DNA from: Balaenoptera acutorostrata
Lineage: Eukaryota > Chordata > Mammalia > Artiodactyla > Balaenopteridae
NCBI RefSeq assembly: GCF_949987535.1
Contig: NW_026646029.1
Location: 1,798,001-1,862,000 of the forward strand
Direction of reading: 5' to 3'
Length of the DNA stretch: 64,000 bases
In this document: one piece after another, positions 35,472-48,770 of the stretch
Numbering within the stretch: the first letter of the stretch is position 1
Layout of the letters: every line of letters starts with the position of its first letter
Program-made: the position numbers and the translations under genes
The notes under the pieces: model-generated
What the model was told of the DNA's origin: nothing
What the model saw: the letters and a program-made list of their open reading frames with translations, nothing else
Database searches by the model: none

Positions 35472-38400
35472 GGTTGAGCTTTTGTCCATTTTCCTGTTTT
35501 AAAAAAGAGAGTGAGGAAAACTTACCTCTTCATACTACCTTCTTGAAAATTTTGCCTGTTTTGAATTGTTTGTATCCATTCCCTACCTCAGCACAATTTT
35601 GAGGGCAGGTGTCCTTTACAGCCCTGAGTCCTTGTGAATGGTAAGTGACCATTAGCTGTGGGTTAAAAGCTGCTCTTGCGGGATTCGGCCACAAGGCGGC
35701 AGCATTTCTCCTTTACCAAATCTGGTTACTAGGGCAACAGAGCCTTACTGGAAGTGGTGTTCTAGGTTGTAAATTAGAATGGAATGTGCGAGGAAAAAGC
35801 CCTTTAAGTTTATGTCTCATTACTTCTTGTTGGTATTTTTAACTTAATTTTTATTTTTTATCACAGCAAGCTTGATTACAAGGTTTTGTTTGTTCTAGGT
35901 GTGCAAGATGGGGTTCTTTCACACATATACATATATCTATTCTTCTTCGGATCCTTGTCCCACGTAGGTTATGACACAATGTTGAGTAGTCTTCTCTTGG
36001 TATTGCGTAGGTCTTTGGTGATTATATATTTCACATGTGTTTGTATCTCTCTGTTAACCTCAATATGGTAATGTATCCAATCCTCACACCTTTCCATTTG
36101 GTGAACCCTAAGTTATTTTAGTGAATCTATGATAGTGTTTCTCCGTGGAAATATCTCTGTTTGTATCATTTTTTAGGTAACACCTATATGTGATATGATA
36201 GGATATGTGTCTTTCGCTTTCTCACTTACTCCAAGTTGCGTGATTACTTCTAGGCTCATCTATGGTGCTGCAAATGGCATTGTTTCATTTTTTCACTAGC
36301 TCATAGTCCATCTGTACAGGTAGCAGTTCTTCTTTGTCCACCCATCTGTCGGTGGACTTTTTGGTTACTTCCATATCTTGGCTATTGTAATACTATGCCA
36401 TGCAGATTTGCGTGCCTGTGTCCTTCCAATTCTGTCTTCTTAGTTTATAGGTCCAGGAATAGGTCTGCTGGATCCTATGGTAGCTCAATGTTTACCTTTT
36501 AAAGGCACCTCTATTCTGTTCTCCTTAGTGGCTCTTTCCAGGTTAGGTCCCACTTAAAGTGGAGGGTATGTATTTCTTCCCAGCACCCTCAGCATTTATT
36601 CTTTGTAGTTTTTGCGGATGGTTATTCTGAGTGGTGTGAGCTGATACCTCTTTGTGGCTGAATTTGCATGTGTCTCATAATGCGTTGAAATTGAGCTTTA
36701 AGACATGCCCTTTTTATTTTTCCAGCTGTGATTAGAGCTTATTTCTTCAATGTGTTTTCTTAAAGTATGTGTCACCCTTGGCAATATTTTGGCCATTATC
36801 TCCCTCAAGACATTTTGAGGGCAGGTTTCATTTACAGCCCTGCAGTACTTGTTCATATGAAGTGACCATTAGCTCAGGCTTTAAACCTGCTTTTGCAGGT
36901 AACGGCCAGAGAGCGGCAGCCTTTCTACGTTCCCCTTGCTGGTACTAGGGAAACAGACCTACCGGCCAGTGGTGTTCTTCGGTTATAAATTCGAGTGCAA
37001 TGTGCCCGGATAAACCCACAAATGTTGATGTCTCCTTGCTTTTGTTTGTTTTTAAATTTAATTTATATTTATTATTAGAGTAATATTCCATTGTGTACGT
37101 GGACCACTTCTTCTTGGTGCATTCCTCGGTTGATGGACATTTTCATTGCTTCCGAGTGCTGGCTACGGTAAATCTTGCTGGCGTACAGGTTTGCCAGCCT
37201 GGGACTTTTTGATTCTCATTTTCTCAGGTGATAGGCCAAGCAGTGGTTGTGATTGATTGACTGGTAGCTCAATGTTTCCCTTTTCAAACCACCTACATTG
37301 TGTTTTCATTAGTGGCTCTTTACATGCCCCCCCTTACAACCGAGGGTACGCATTTCTCCACCCTCCCTTCACCGTTTATTTTTTGCAGCATTTTTCCTAA
37401 TGGCCATTCGGACTGCTGTGGGCGGATAGGTTTTTTTTTTAATATGGGTATGCATGTCATTAACATTTTTAAAATTCATCATATTCCTACGCCTTTTTCT
37501 TTTCTCTTAAAAGAAAAAACCGTGAGTACAATATAGCTCTTGAAATTGTCTTCTTCGAAGGTTGCCCTCTTCTGAATTTTTGGGTCGATTTTTGACCCCA
37601 GAAATTTTCTGGAGGGCCGGTGTCATTTACAGAACTGCAAGTTGGTGAAAATTTAGTGACCTTTTGCAGTGGGTTCAAAGCTGCTGTTGTGGGAAACGGC
37701 CACAAGGAGGTAGCATTTCTCCATTCCCCAATCTGGGTACTAGGGCAACAGAGCCTTTCTGGAAGTCATTGCCCTAGGTTGTAAATTAGAATGGAATTTG
37801 CCAGGAGAAATCCCCATAAGTTTATGTCTCATTACTTCTTCTTGGTTTTTAAAATTTTTTTAATCTGGGTAAAGTTTAGAATATTGTTTGTCCTAGGTGT
37901 ACACAATCTGGTCCATGTGTACATTATGCATGTCTATTAATGTACAGATCCTCTTCCCATGTAAAATATGACAGTGTTCCGTCGACCTCCCTGGCTATGT
38001 GTTCGGTCTTTTTGATACATGTATATAATATGTATTTGTATATGTATAGTAACACTGATCTTCATTTCTCAATTCCCCCCTCCTTTCCTTTTAGATGAGC
38101 ATAGTTTGTTTTCTAAGCCTGTGAGTGTCTTTCTCTTTGCAAATATGTTCATCTGTGTCAGTTATTAGATAATGCCCTAAGTGATAATATAGGCTATAGG
38201 TCTTTTGCTTTCCGACCTGCTTCATGTTTTGTGATTATCTCCAGGCTCACGTATGGTGCCTCAAAGAGCAGTGCTTCCACGTTTTCCATGGCTCATATTG
38301 AATTGTGTACATGGACCACTTCTTCTTGGTGCATTCCTCTGTTGATGGACATTTTCGTTGCTTCCAAGTGTTGCCTATGGTAAATATTGCTGGAGTGCAG

Positions 38401-39903
38401 GATTGCCAGCCTGTGATTTTTGATTTTCATTTTCTCAGGTGATAGACCCAGCAGTGGGTATGATTGATTGACTGGTATGGTAGCTCAACGTTTACCTTTT
38501 CAAGGCACCTGAATTGTGCTTTCATTAGTGGCTCTTACCACGTCCCCCTTAGAATCGAGGGTACGCCTTTCTCCACAATCACGTCAGCATTTATTGTTTG
38601 CAGCATTTTTGTTGATGGCCATTCTGACTGGTGTGAGCTGATAGGTTTTTGTAATTTGGGTTTACATGTCTGTAAAAATTCCTACAATTCATCATTTTTC
38701 CACGCCTTTTTCTTTTCTGTTAAAAGAAAAAAGAAAAAAAGTGTGAGTATAATATACCTCTTCAAAGTTTCTTTTTGGAAGGTGGCACTCTAGAAATTTT
38801 GGTCGATTTTCGACCTCAGTATTTTTTGGAGGGCCGGTGTGATTTACAGACCTGCAATTGGTGAATATTTAGTGACCTCTGCAGTGGGATTAAAGCTGCT
38901 GTTGTGGGAAACGGCCACTAGGATGCAGCATTTCTCCATTCCCAAATCTGGGTACTAAGGCAGCAGAGCCGTTCTGGAAGTTGTTTGCCTAGGTTTTAAA
39001 TCTGGATGGAATGTGCCAGGAAAACCCCCCATAAGTTTATGTCTCATTACTCCTAGTTCGTTGTTTTCATGTTTTCAATTGGGGTAATGGTTAGAATGTT
39101 GCTTGTCCAAGGTGTACACACTCTGGTTCATCTACATATTCTATATACCTATTTATGTAGAGATCCTCTTCCCGTGTAAATTATTACAGAGTGTTCCGTA
39201 ATCCTTCCTTGCTATATGGTCGGTCTTTTTGATATATGTAGATAATATGTATTTGTATACATATGGTAACGCTAATCTTCATTTATCCATCCCCCCCACC
39301 TTTCCTTTTAGATAAGCATAGTTTTTTTTAATAAGTCTGTGATTGACTTTCTCTGTGGAAATATGTTGATTTGTGTCAGTTCTTAGATAACGCCTATAAG
39401 TGATATCATAGGATATAGGACTTTTGCTTTCCGACTTACCTCATGTTCTGTGATTATCTCCAAGATCATCTATGGTGCCTCAAAGAGCAGTGTTTCATTG
39501 TTTTCCATGGCTAGTATTCATTGTGTACATGGACCACTTCTTCTTTATCCTTTCATCTGTTGATGGACATTGTGGTTGCTTCACTGTCTTGTCTATTGTG
39601 AATAAGGCTGCAGTGCAGCTTTTGCAGCCCGGGTCTTCTTCATTCTGGTCTTCTCAGGTGAGAGGCCCATGGGTGCGCCTGCTGGATTGAATGGTACCTC
39701 AATTTTTCCTTTGAAACGCAGCTCCTTTCTGTTCTCATTATTGGTAGTTAACCCCTTTACATCTCACCAGCAGCTGGAGGGTACACATTTCTCTAAAACC
39801 TCTTCAGCATTTATTGTTTGTAGACTTTTTGCCAATGGTCAGTCGACTGGTGTGAGTTGAAAACTTTTTGTAGATTAGATTGCATGAGTCTAATACTTCC
39901 TGA
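35472..39903 (+). repeat. Unit 9 (4,432 bp), the shortest copy
   Basis: Complete copy, C7 and T10. A private change around 38796 replaces the first T of a T6 run with A and drops one T. A second private change is A at 38958, inside the otherwise conserved 'tactaggg' motif of monomer D. Confidence 0.97.
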
Positions 39904-42900
39904 GGTTGAGCTTTTGTCCATTTTCCTGTTTTAAAAAAGAGAGTGAGGAAAACTTACCTCTTCATACTACCTTCTTGAAAATTTTGCCTGTTTTGAATTG
40001 TTTGTATCCATTCCCTACCTCAGCACAATTTTGAGGGCAGGTGTCCTTTACAGCCCTGAGTCCTTGTGAATGGTAAGTGACCATTAGCTGTGGGTTAAAA
40101 GCTGCTCTTGCGGGATTCGGCCACAAGGCGGCAGCATTTCTCCTTTACCAAATCTGGTTACTAGGGCAACAGAGCCTTACTGGAAGTGGTGTTCTAGGTT
40201 GTAAATTAGAATGGAATGTGCGAGGAAAAAGCCCTTTAAGTTTATGTCTCATTACTTCTTGTTGGTATTTTTAACTTAATTTTTATTTTTTATCACAGCA
40301 AGCTTGATTACAAGGTTTTGTTTGTTCTAGGTGTGCAAGATGGGGTTCTTTCACACATATACATATATCTATTCTTCTTCGGATCCTTGTCCCACGTAGG
40401 TTATGACACAATGTTGAGTAGTCTTCTCTTGGTATTGCGTAGGTCTTTGGTGATTATATATTTCACATGTGTTTGTATCTCTCTGTTAACCTCAATATGG
40501 TAATGTATCCAATCCTCACACCTTTCCATTTGGTGAACCCTAAGTTATTTTAGTGAATCTATGATAGTGTTTCTCCGTGGAAATATCTCTGTTTGTATCA
40601 TTTTTTAGGTAACACCTATATGTGATATGATAGGATATGTGTCTTTCGCTTTCTCACTTACTCCAAGTTGCGTGATTACTTCTAGGCTCATCTATGGTGC
40701 TGCAAATGGCATTGTTTCATTTTTTCACTAGCTCATAGTCCATCTGTACAGGTAGCAGTTCTTCTTTGTCCACCCATCTGTCGGTGGACTTTTTGGTTAC
40801 TTCCATATCTTGGCTATTGTAATACTATGCCATGCAGATTTGCGTGCCTGTGTCCTTCCAATTCTGTCTTCTTAGTTTATAGGTCCAGGAATAGGTCTGC
40901 TGGATCCTATGGTAGCTCAATGTTTACCTTTTAAAGGCACCTCTATTCTGTTCTCCTTAGTGGCTCTTTCCAGGTTAGGTCCCACTTAAAGTGGAGGGTA
41001 TGTATTTCTTCCCAGCACCCTCAGCATTTATTCTTTGTAGTTTTTGCGGATGGTTATTCTGAGTGGTGTGAGCTGATACCTCTTTGTGGCTGAATTTGCA
41101 TGTGTCTCATAATGCGTTGAAATTGAGCTTTAAGACATGCCCTTTTTATTTTTCCAGCTGTGATTAGAGCTTATTTCTTCAATGTGTTTTCTTAAAGTAT
41201 GTGTCACCCTTGGCAATATTTTGGCCATTATCTCCCTCAAGACATTTTGAGGGCAGGTTTCATTTACAGCCCTGCAGTACTTGTTCATATGAAGTGACCA
41301 TTAGCTCAGGCTTTAAACCTGCTTTTGCAGGTAACGGCCAGAGAGCGGCAGCCTTTCTACGTTCCCCTTGCTGGTACTAGGGAAACAGACCTACCGGCCA
41401 GTGGTGTTCTTCGGTTATAAATTCGAGTGCAATGTGCCCGGATAAACCCACAAATGTTGATGTCTCCTTGCTTTTGTTTGTTTTTAAATTTAATTTATAT
41501 TTATTATTAGAGTAATATTCCATTGTGTACGTGGACCACTTCTTCTTGGTGCATTCCTCGGTTGATGGACATTTTCATTGCTTCCGAGTGCTGGCTACGG
41601 TAAATCTTGCTGGCGTACAGGTTTGCCAGCCTGGGACTTTTTGATTCTCATTTTCTCAGGTGATAGGCCAAGCAGTGGTTGTGATTGATTGACTGGTAGC
41701 TCAATGTTTCCCTTTTCAAACCACCTACATTGTGTTTTCATTAGTGGCTCTTTACATGCCCCCCCTTACAACCGAGGGTACGCATTTCTCCACCCTCCCT
41801 TCACCGTTTATTTTTTGCAGCATTTTTCCTAATGGCCATTCGGACTGCTGTGGGCGGATAGGTTTTTTTTTTAATATGGGTATGCATGTCATTAACATTT
41901 TTAAAATTCATCATATTCCTACGCCTTTTTCTTTTCTCTTAAAAGAAAAAACCGTGAGTACAATATAGCTCTTGAAATTGTCTTCTTCGAAGGTTGCCCT
42001 CTTCTGAATTTTTGGGTCGATTTTTGACCCCAGAAATTTTCTGGAGGGCCGGTGTCATTTACAGAACTGCAAGTTGGTGAAAATTTAGTGACCTTTTGCA
42101 GTGGGTTCAAAGCTGCTGTTGTGGGAAACGGCCACAAGGAGGTAGCATTTCTCCATTCCCCAATCTGGGTACTAGGGCAACAGAGCCTTTCTGGAAGTCA
42201 TTGCCCTAGGTTGTAAATTAGAATGGAATTTGCCAGGAGAAATCCCCATAAGTTTATGTCTCATTACTTCTTCTTGGTTTTTAAAATTTTTTTAATCTGG
42301 GTAAAGTTTAGAATATTGTTTGTCCTAGGTGTACACAATCTGGTCCATGTGTACATTATGCATGTCTATTAATGTACAGATCCTCTTCCCATGTAAAATA
42401 TGACAGTGTTCCGTCGACCTCCCTGGCTATGTGTTCGGTCTTTTTGATACATGTATATAATATGTATTTGTATATGTATAGTAACACTGATCTTCATTTC
42501 TCAATTCCCCCCTCCTTTCCTTTTAGATGAGCATAGTTTGTTTTCTAAGCCTGTGAGTGTCTTTCTCTTTGCAAATATGTTCATCTGTGTCAGTTATTAG
42601 ATAATGCCCTAAGTGATAATATAGGCTATAGGTCTTTTGCTTTCCGACCTGCTTCATGTTTTGTGATTATCTCCAGGCTCACGTATGGTGCCTCAAAGAG
42701 CAGTGCTTCCACGTTTTCCATGGCTCATATTGAATTGTGTACATGGACCACTTCTTCTTGGTGCATTCCTCTGTTGATGGACATTTTCGTTGCTTCCAAG
42801 TGTTGCCTATGGTAAATATTGCTGGAGTGCAGGATTGCCAGCCTGTGATTTTTGATTTTCATTTTCTCAGGTGATAGACCCAGCAGTGGGTATGATTGAT

Positions 42901-44336
42901 TGACTGGTATGGTAGCTCAACGTTTACCTTTTCAAGGCACCTGAATTGTGCTTTCATTAGTGGCTCTTACCACGTCCCCCTTAGAATCGAGGGTACGCCT
43001 TTCTCCACAATCACGTCAGCATTTATTGTTTGCAGCATTTTTGTTGATGGCCATTCTGACTGGTGTGAGCTGATAGGTTTTTGTAATTTGGGTTTACATG
43101 TCTGTAAAAATTCCTACAATTCATCATTTTTCCACGCCTTTTTCTTTTCTGTTAAAAGAAAAAAGAAAAAAAGTGTGAGTATAATATACTTCTTCAAAGT
43201 TTCTTTTTGGAAGGTGGCACTCTAGAATTTTTTGGTCGATTTTCGACCTCAGTATTTTTTGGAGGGCCGGTGTGATTTACAGACCTGCAATTGGTGAATA
43301 TTTAGTGACCTCTGCAGTGGGATTAAAGCTGCTGTTGTGGGAAACGGCCACTAGGATGCAGCATTTCTCCATTCCCAAATCTGGGTACTAGGGCAGCAGA
43401 GCCGTTCTGGAAGTTGTTTGCCTAGGTTTTAAATCTGGATGGAATGTGCCAGGAAAACCCCCCATAAGTTTATGTCTCATTACTCCTAGTTCGTTGTTTT
43501 CATGTTTTCAATTGGGGTAATGGTTAGAATGTTGCTTGTCCAAGGTGTACACACTCTGGTTCATCTACATATTCTATATACCTATTTATGTAGAGATCCT
43601 CTTCCCGTGTAAATTATTACAGAGTGTTCCGTAATCCTTCCTTGCTATATGGTCGGTCTTTTTGATATATGTAGATAATATGTATTTGTATACATATGGT
43701 AACGCTAATCTTCATTTATCCATCCCCCCCACCTTTCCTTTTAGATAAGCATAGTTTTTTTTAATAAGTCTGTGATTGACTTTCTCTGTGGAAATATGTT
43801 GATTTGTGTCAGTTCTTAGATAACGCCTATAAGTGATATCATAGGATATAGGACTTTTGCTTTCCGACTTACCTCATGTTCTGTGATTATCTCCAAGATC
43901 ATCTATGGTGCCTCAAAGAGCAGTGTTTCATTGTTTTCCATGGCTAGTATTCATTGTGTACATGGACCACTTCTTCTTTATCCTTTCATCTGTTGATGGA
44001 CATTGTGGTTGCTTCACTGTCTTGTCTATTGTGAATAAGGCTGCAGTGCAGCTTTTGCAGCCCGGGTCTTCTTCATTCTGGTCTTCTCAGGTGAGAGGCC
44101 CATGGGTGCGCCTGCTGGATTGAATGGTACCTCAATTTTTCCTTTGAAACGCAGCTCCTTTCTGTTCTCATTATTGGTAGTTAACCCCTTTACATCTCAC
44201 CAGCAGCTGGAGGGTACACATTTCTCTAAAACCTCTTCAGCATTTATTGTTTGTAGACTTTTTGCCAATGGTCAGTCGACTGGTGTGAGTTGAAAACTTT
44301 TTGTAGATTAGATTGCATGAGTCTAATACTTCCTGA
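39904..44336 (+). repeat. Unit 10 (4,433 bp)
   Basis: Complete copy, C7 and T10, with a private T at 43190 (C in the others). Confidence 0.97.
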
Positions 44337-47300
44337 GGTTGAGCTTTTGTCCATTTTCCTGTTTTAAAAAAGAGAGTGAGGAAAACTTACCTCTTCATAC
44401 TACCTTCTTGAAAATTTTGCCTGTTTTGAATTGTTTGTATCCATTCCCTACCTCAGCACAATTTTGAGGGCAGGTGTCCTTTACAGCCCTGAGTCCTTGT
44501 GAATGGTAAGTGACCATTAGCTGTGGGTTAAAAGCTGCTCTTGCGGGATTCGGCCACAAGGCGGCAGCATTTCTCCTTTACCAAATCTGGTTACTAGGGC
44601 AACAGAGCCTTACTGGAAGTGGTGTTCTAGGTTGTAAATTAGAATGGAATGTGCGAGGAAAAAGCCCTTTAAGTTTATGTCTCATTACTTCTTGTTGGTA
44701 TTTTTAACTTAATTTTTATTTTTTATCACAGCAAGCTTGATTACAAGGTTTTGTTTGTTCTAGGTGTGCAAGATGGGGTTCTTTCACACATATACATATA
44801 TCTATTCTTCTTCGGATCCTTGTCCCACGTAGGTTATGACACAATGTTGAGTAGTCTTCTCTTGGTATTGCGTAGGTCTTTGGTGATTATATATTTCACA
44901 TGTGTTTGTATCTCTCTGTTAACCTCAATATGGTAATGTATCCAATCCTCACACCTTTCCATTTGGTGAACCCTAAGTTATTTTAGTGAATCTATGATAG
45001 TGTTTCTCCGTGGAAATATCTCTGTTTGTATCATTTTTTAGGTAACACCTATATGTGATATGATAGGATATGTGTCTTTCGCTTTCTCACTTACTCCAAG
45101 TTGCGTGATTACTTCTAGGCTCATCTATGGTGCTGCAAATGGCATTGTTTCATTTTTTCACTAGCTCATAGTCCATCTGTACAGGTAGCAGTTCTTCTTT
45201 GTCCACCCATCTGTCGGTGGACTTTTTGGTTACTTCCATATCTTGGCTATTGTAATACTATGCCATGCAGATTTGCGTGCCTGTGTCCTTCCAATTCTGT
45301 CTTCTTAGTTTATAGGTCCAGGAATAGGTCTGCTGGATCCTATGGTAGCTCAATGTTTACCTTTTAAAGGCACCTCTATTCTGTTCTCCTTAGTGGCTCT
45401 TTCCAGGTTAGGTCCCACTTAAAGTGGAGGGTATGTATTTCTTCCCAGCACCCTCAGCATTTATTCTTTGTAGTTTTTGCGGATGGTTATTCTGAGTGGT
45501 GTGAGCTGATACCTCTTTGTGGCTGAATTTGCATGTGTCTCATAATGCGTTGAAATTGAGCTTTAAGACATGCCCTTTTTATTTTTCCAGCTGTGATTAG
45601 AGCTTATTTCTTCAATGTGTTTTCTTAAAGTATGTGTCACCCTTGGCAATATTTTGGCCATTATCTCCCTCAAGACATTTTGAGGGCAGGTTTCATTTAC
45701 AGCCCTGCAGTACTTGTTCATATGAAGTGACCATTAGCTCAGGCTTTAAACCTGCTTTTGCAGGTAACGGCCAGAGAGCGGCAGCCTTTCTACGTTCCCC
45801 TTGCTGGTACTAGGGAAACAGACCTACCGGCCAGTGGTGTTCTTCGGTTATAAATTCGAGTGCAATGTGCCCGGATAAACCCACAAATGTTGATGTCTCC
45901 TTGCTTTTGTTTGTTTTTAAATTTAATTTATATTTATTATTAGAGTAATATTCCATTGTGTACGTGGACCACTTCTTCTTGGTGCATTCCTCGGTTGATG
46001 GACATTTTCATTGCTTCCGAGTGCTGGCTACGGTAAATCTTGCTGGCGTACAGGTTTGCCAGCCTGGGACTTTTTGATTCTCATTTTCTCAGGTGATAGG
46101 CCAAGCAGTGGTTGTGATTGATTGACTGGTAGCTCAATGTTTCCCTTTTCAAACCACCTACATTGTGTTTTCATTAGTGGCTCTTTATATGCCCCCCCTT
46201 ACAACCGAGGGTACGCATTTCTCCACCCTCCCTTCACCGTTTATTTTTTGCAGCATTTTTCCTAATGGCCATTCGGACTGCTGTGGGCGGATAGGTTTTT
46301 TTTTTTAATATGGGTATGCATGTCATTAACATTTTTAAAATTCATCATATTCCTACGCCTTTTTCTTTTCTCTTAAAAGAAAAAACCGTGAGTACAATAT
46401 AGCTCTTGAAATTGTCTTCTTCGAAGGTTGCCCTCTTCTGAATTTTTGGGTCGATTTTTGACCCCAGAAATTTTCTGGAGGGCCGGTGTCATTTACAGAA
46501 CTGCAAGTTGGTGAAAATTTAGTGACCTTTTGCAGTGGGTTCAAAGCTGCTGTTGTGGGAAACGGCCACAAGGAGGTAGCATTTCTCCATTCCCCAATCT
46601 GGGTACTAGGGCAACAGAGCCTTTCTGGAAGTCATTGCCCTAGGTTGTAAATTAGAATGGAATTTGCCAGGAGAAATCCCCATAAGTTTATGTCTCATTA
46701 CTTCTTCTTGGTTTTTAAAATTTTTTTAATCTGGGTAAAGTTTAGAATATTGTTTGTCCTAGGTGTACACAATCTGGTCCATGTGTACATTATGCATGTC
46801 TATTAATGTACAGATCCTCTTCCCATGTAAAATATGACAGTGTTCCGTCGACCTCCCTGGCTATGTGTTCGGTCTTTTTGATACATGTATATAATATGTA
46901 TTTGTATATGTATAGTAACACTGATCTTCATTTCTCAATTCCCCCCTCCTTTCCTTTTAGATGAGCATAGTTTGTTTTCTAAGCCTGTGAGTGTCTTTCT
47001 CTTTGCAAATATGTTCATCTGTGTCAGTTATTAGATAATGCCCTAAGTGATAATATAGGCTATAGGTCTTTTGCTTTCCGACCTGCTTCATGTTTTGTGA
47101 TTATCTCCAGGCTCACGTATGGTGCCTCAAAGAGCAGTGCTTCCACGTTTTCCATGGCTCATATTGAATTGTGTACATGGACCACTTCTTCTTGGTGCAT
47201 TCCTCTGTTGATGGACATTTTCGTTGCTTCCAAGTGTTGCCTATGGTAAATATTGCTGGAGTGCAGGATTGCCAGCCTGTGATTTTTGATTTTCATTTTC

Positions 47301-48770
47301 TCAGGTGATAGACCCAGCAGTGGGTATGATTGATTGACTGGTATGGTAGCTCAACGTTTACCTTTTCAAGGCACCTGAATTGTGCTTTCATTAGTGGCTC
47401 TTACCACGTCCCCCTTAGAATCGAGGGTACGCCTTTCTCCACAATCACGTCAGCATTTATTGTTTGCAGCATTTTTGTTGATGGCCATTCTGACTGGTGT
47501 GAGCTGATAGGTTTTTGTAATTTGGGTTTACATGTCTGTAAAAATTCCTACAATTCATCATTTTTCCACGCCTTTTTCTTTTCTGTTAAAAGAAAAAAGA
47601 AAAAAAGTGTGAGTATAATATACCTCTTCAAAGTTTCTTTTTGGAAGGTGGCACTCTAGAATTTTTTGGTCGATTTTCGACCTCAGTATTTTTTGGAGGG
47701 CCGGTGTGATTTACAGACCTGCAATTGGTGAATATTTAGTGACCTCTGCAGTGGGATTAAAGCTGCCGTTGTGGGAAACGGCCACTAGGATGCAGCATTT
47801 CTCCATTCCCAAATCTGGGTACTAGGGCAGCAGAGCCGTTCTGGAAGTTGTTTGCCTAGGTTTTAAATCTGGATGGAATGTGCCAGGAAAACCCCCCATA
47901 AGTTTATGTCTCATTACTCCTAGTTCGTTGTTTTCATGTTTTCAATTGGGGTAATGGTTAGAATGTTGCTTGTCCAAGGTGTACACACTCTGGTTCATCT
48001 ACATATTCTATATACCTATTTATGTAGAGATCCTCTTCCCGTGTAAATTATTACAGAGTGTTCCGTAATCCTTCCTTGCTATATGGTCGGTCTTTTTGAT
48101 ATATGTAGATAATATGTATTTGTATACATATGGTAACGCTAATCTTCATTTATCCATCCCCCCCACCTTTCCTTTTAGATAAGCATAGTTTTTTTTAATA
48201 AGTCTGTGATTGACTTTCTCTGTGGAAATATGTTGATTTGTGTCAGTTCTTAGATAACGCCTATAAGTGATATCATAGGATATAGGACTTTTGCTTTCCG
48301 ACTTACCTCATGTTCTGTGATTATCTCCAAGATCATCTATGGTGCCTCGAAGAGCAGTGTTTCATTGTTTTCCATGGCTAGTATTCATTGTGTACATGGA
48401 CCACTTCTTCTTTATCCTTTCATCTGTTGATGGACATTGTGGTTGCTTCACTGTCTTGTCTATTGTGAATAAGGCTGCAGTGCAGCTTTTGCAGCCCGGG
48501 TCTTCTTCATTCTGGTCTTCTCAGGTGAGAGGCCCATGGGTGCGCCTGCTGGATTGAATGGTACCTCAATTTTTCCTTTGAAACGCAGCTCCTTTCTGTT
48601 CTCATTATTGGTAGTTAACCCCTTTACATCTCACCAGCAGCTGGAGGGTACACATTTCTCTAAAACCTCTTCAGCATTTATTGTTTGTAGACTTTTTGCC
48701 AATGGTCAGTCGACTGGTGTGAGTTGAAAACTTTTTGTAGATTAGATTGCATGAGTCTAATACTTCCTGA
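44337..48770 (+). repeat. Unit 11 (4,434 bp)
   Basis: Complete copy, C7 and T11. Private changes are T at 46188 and C at 47767 (creates a CpG). It carries G at 48349, shared with units 4 and 6. Confidence 0.97.
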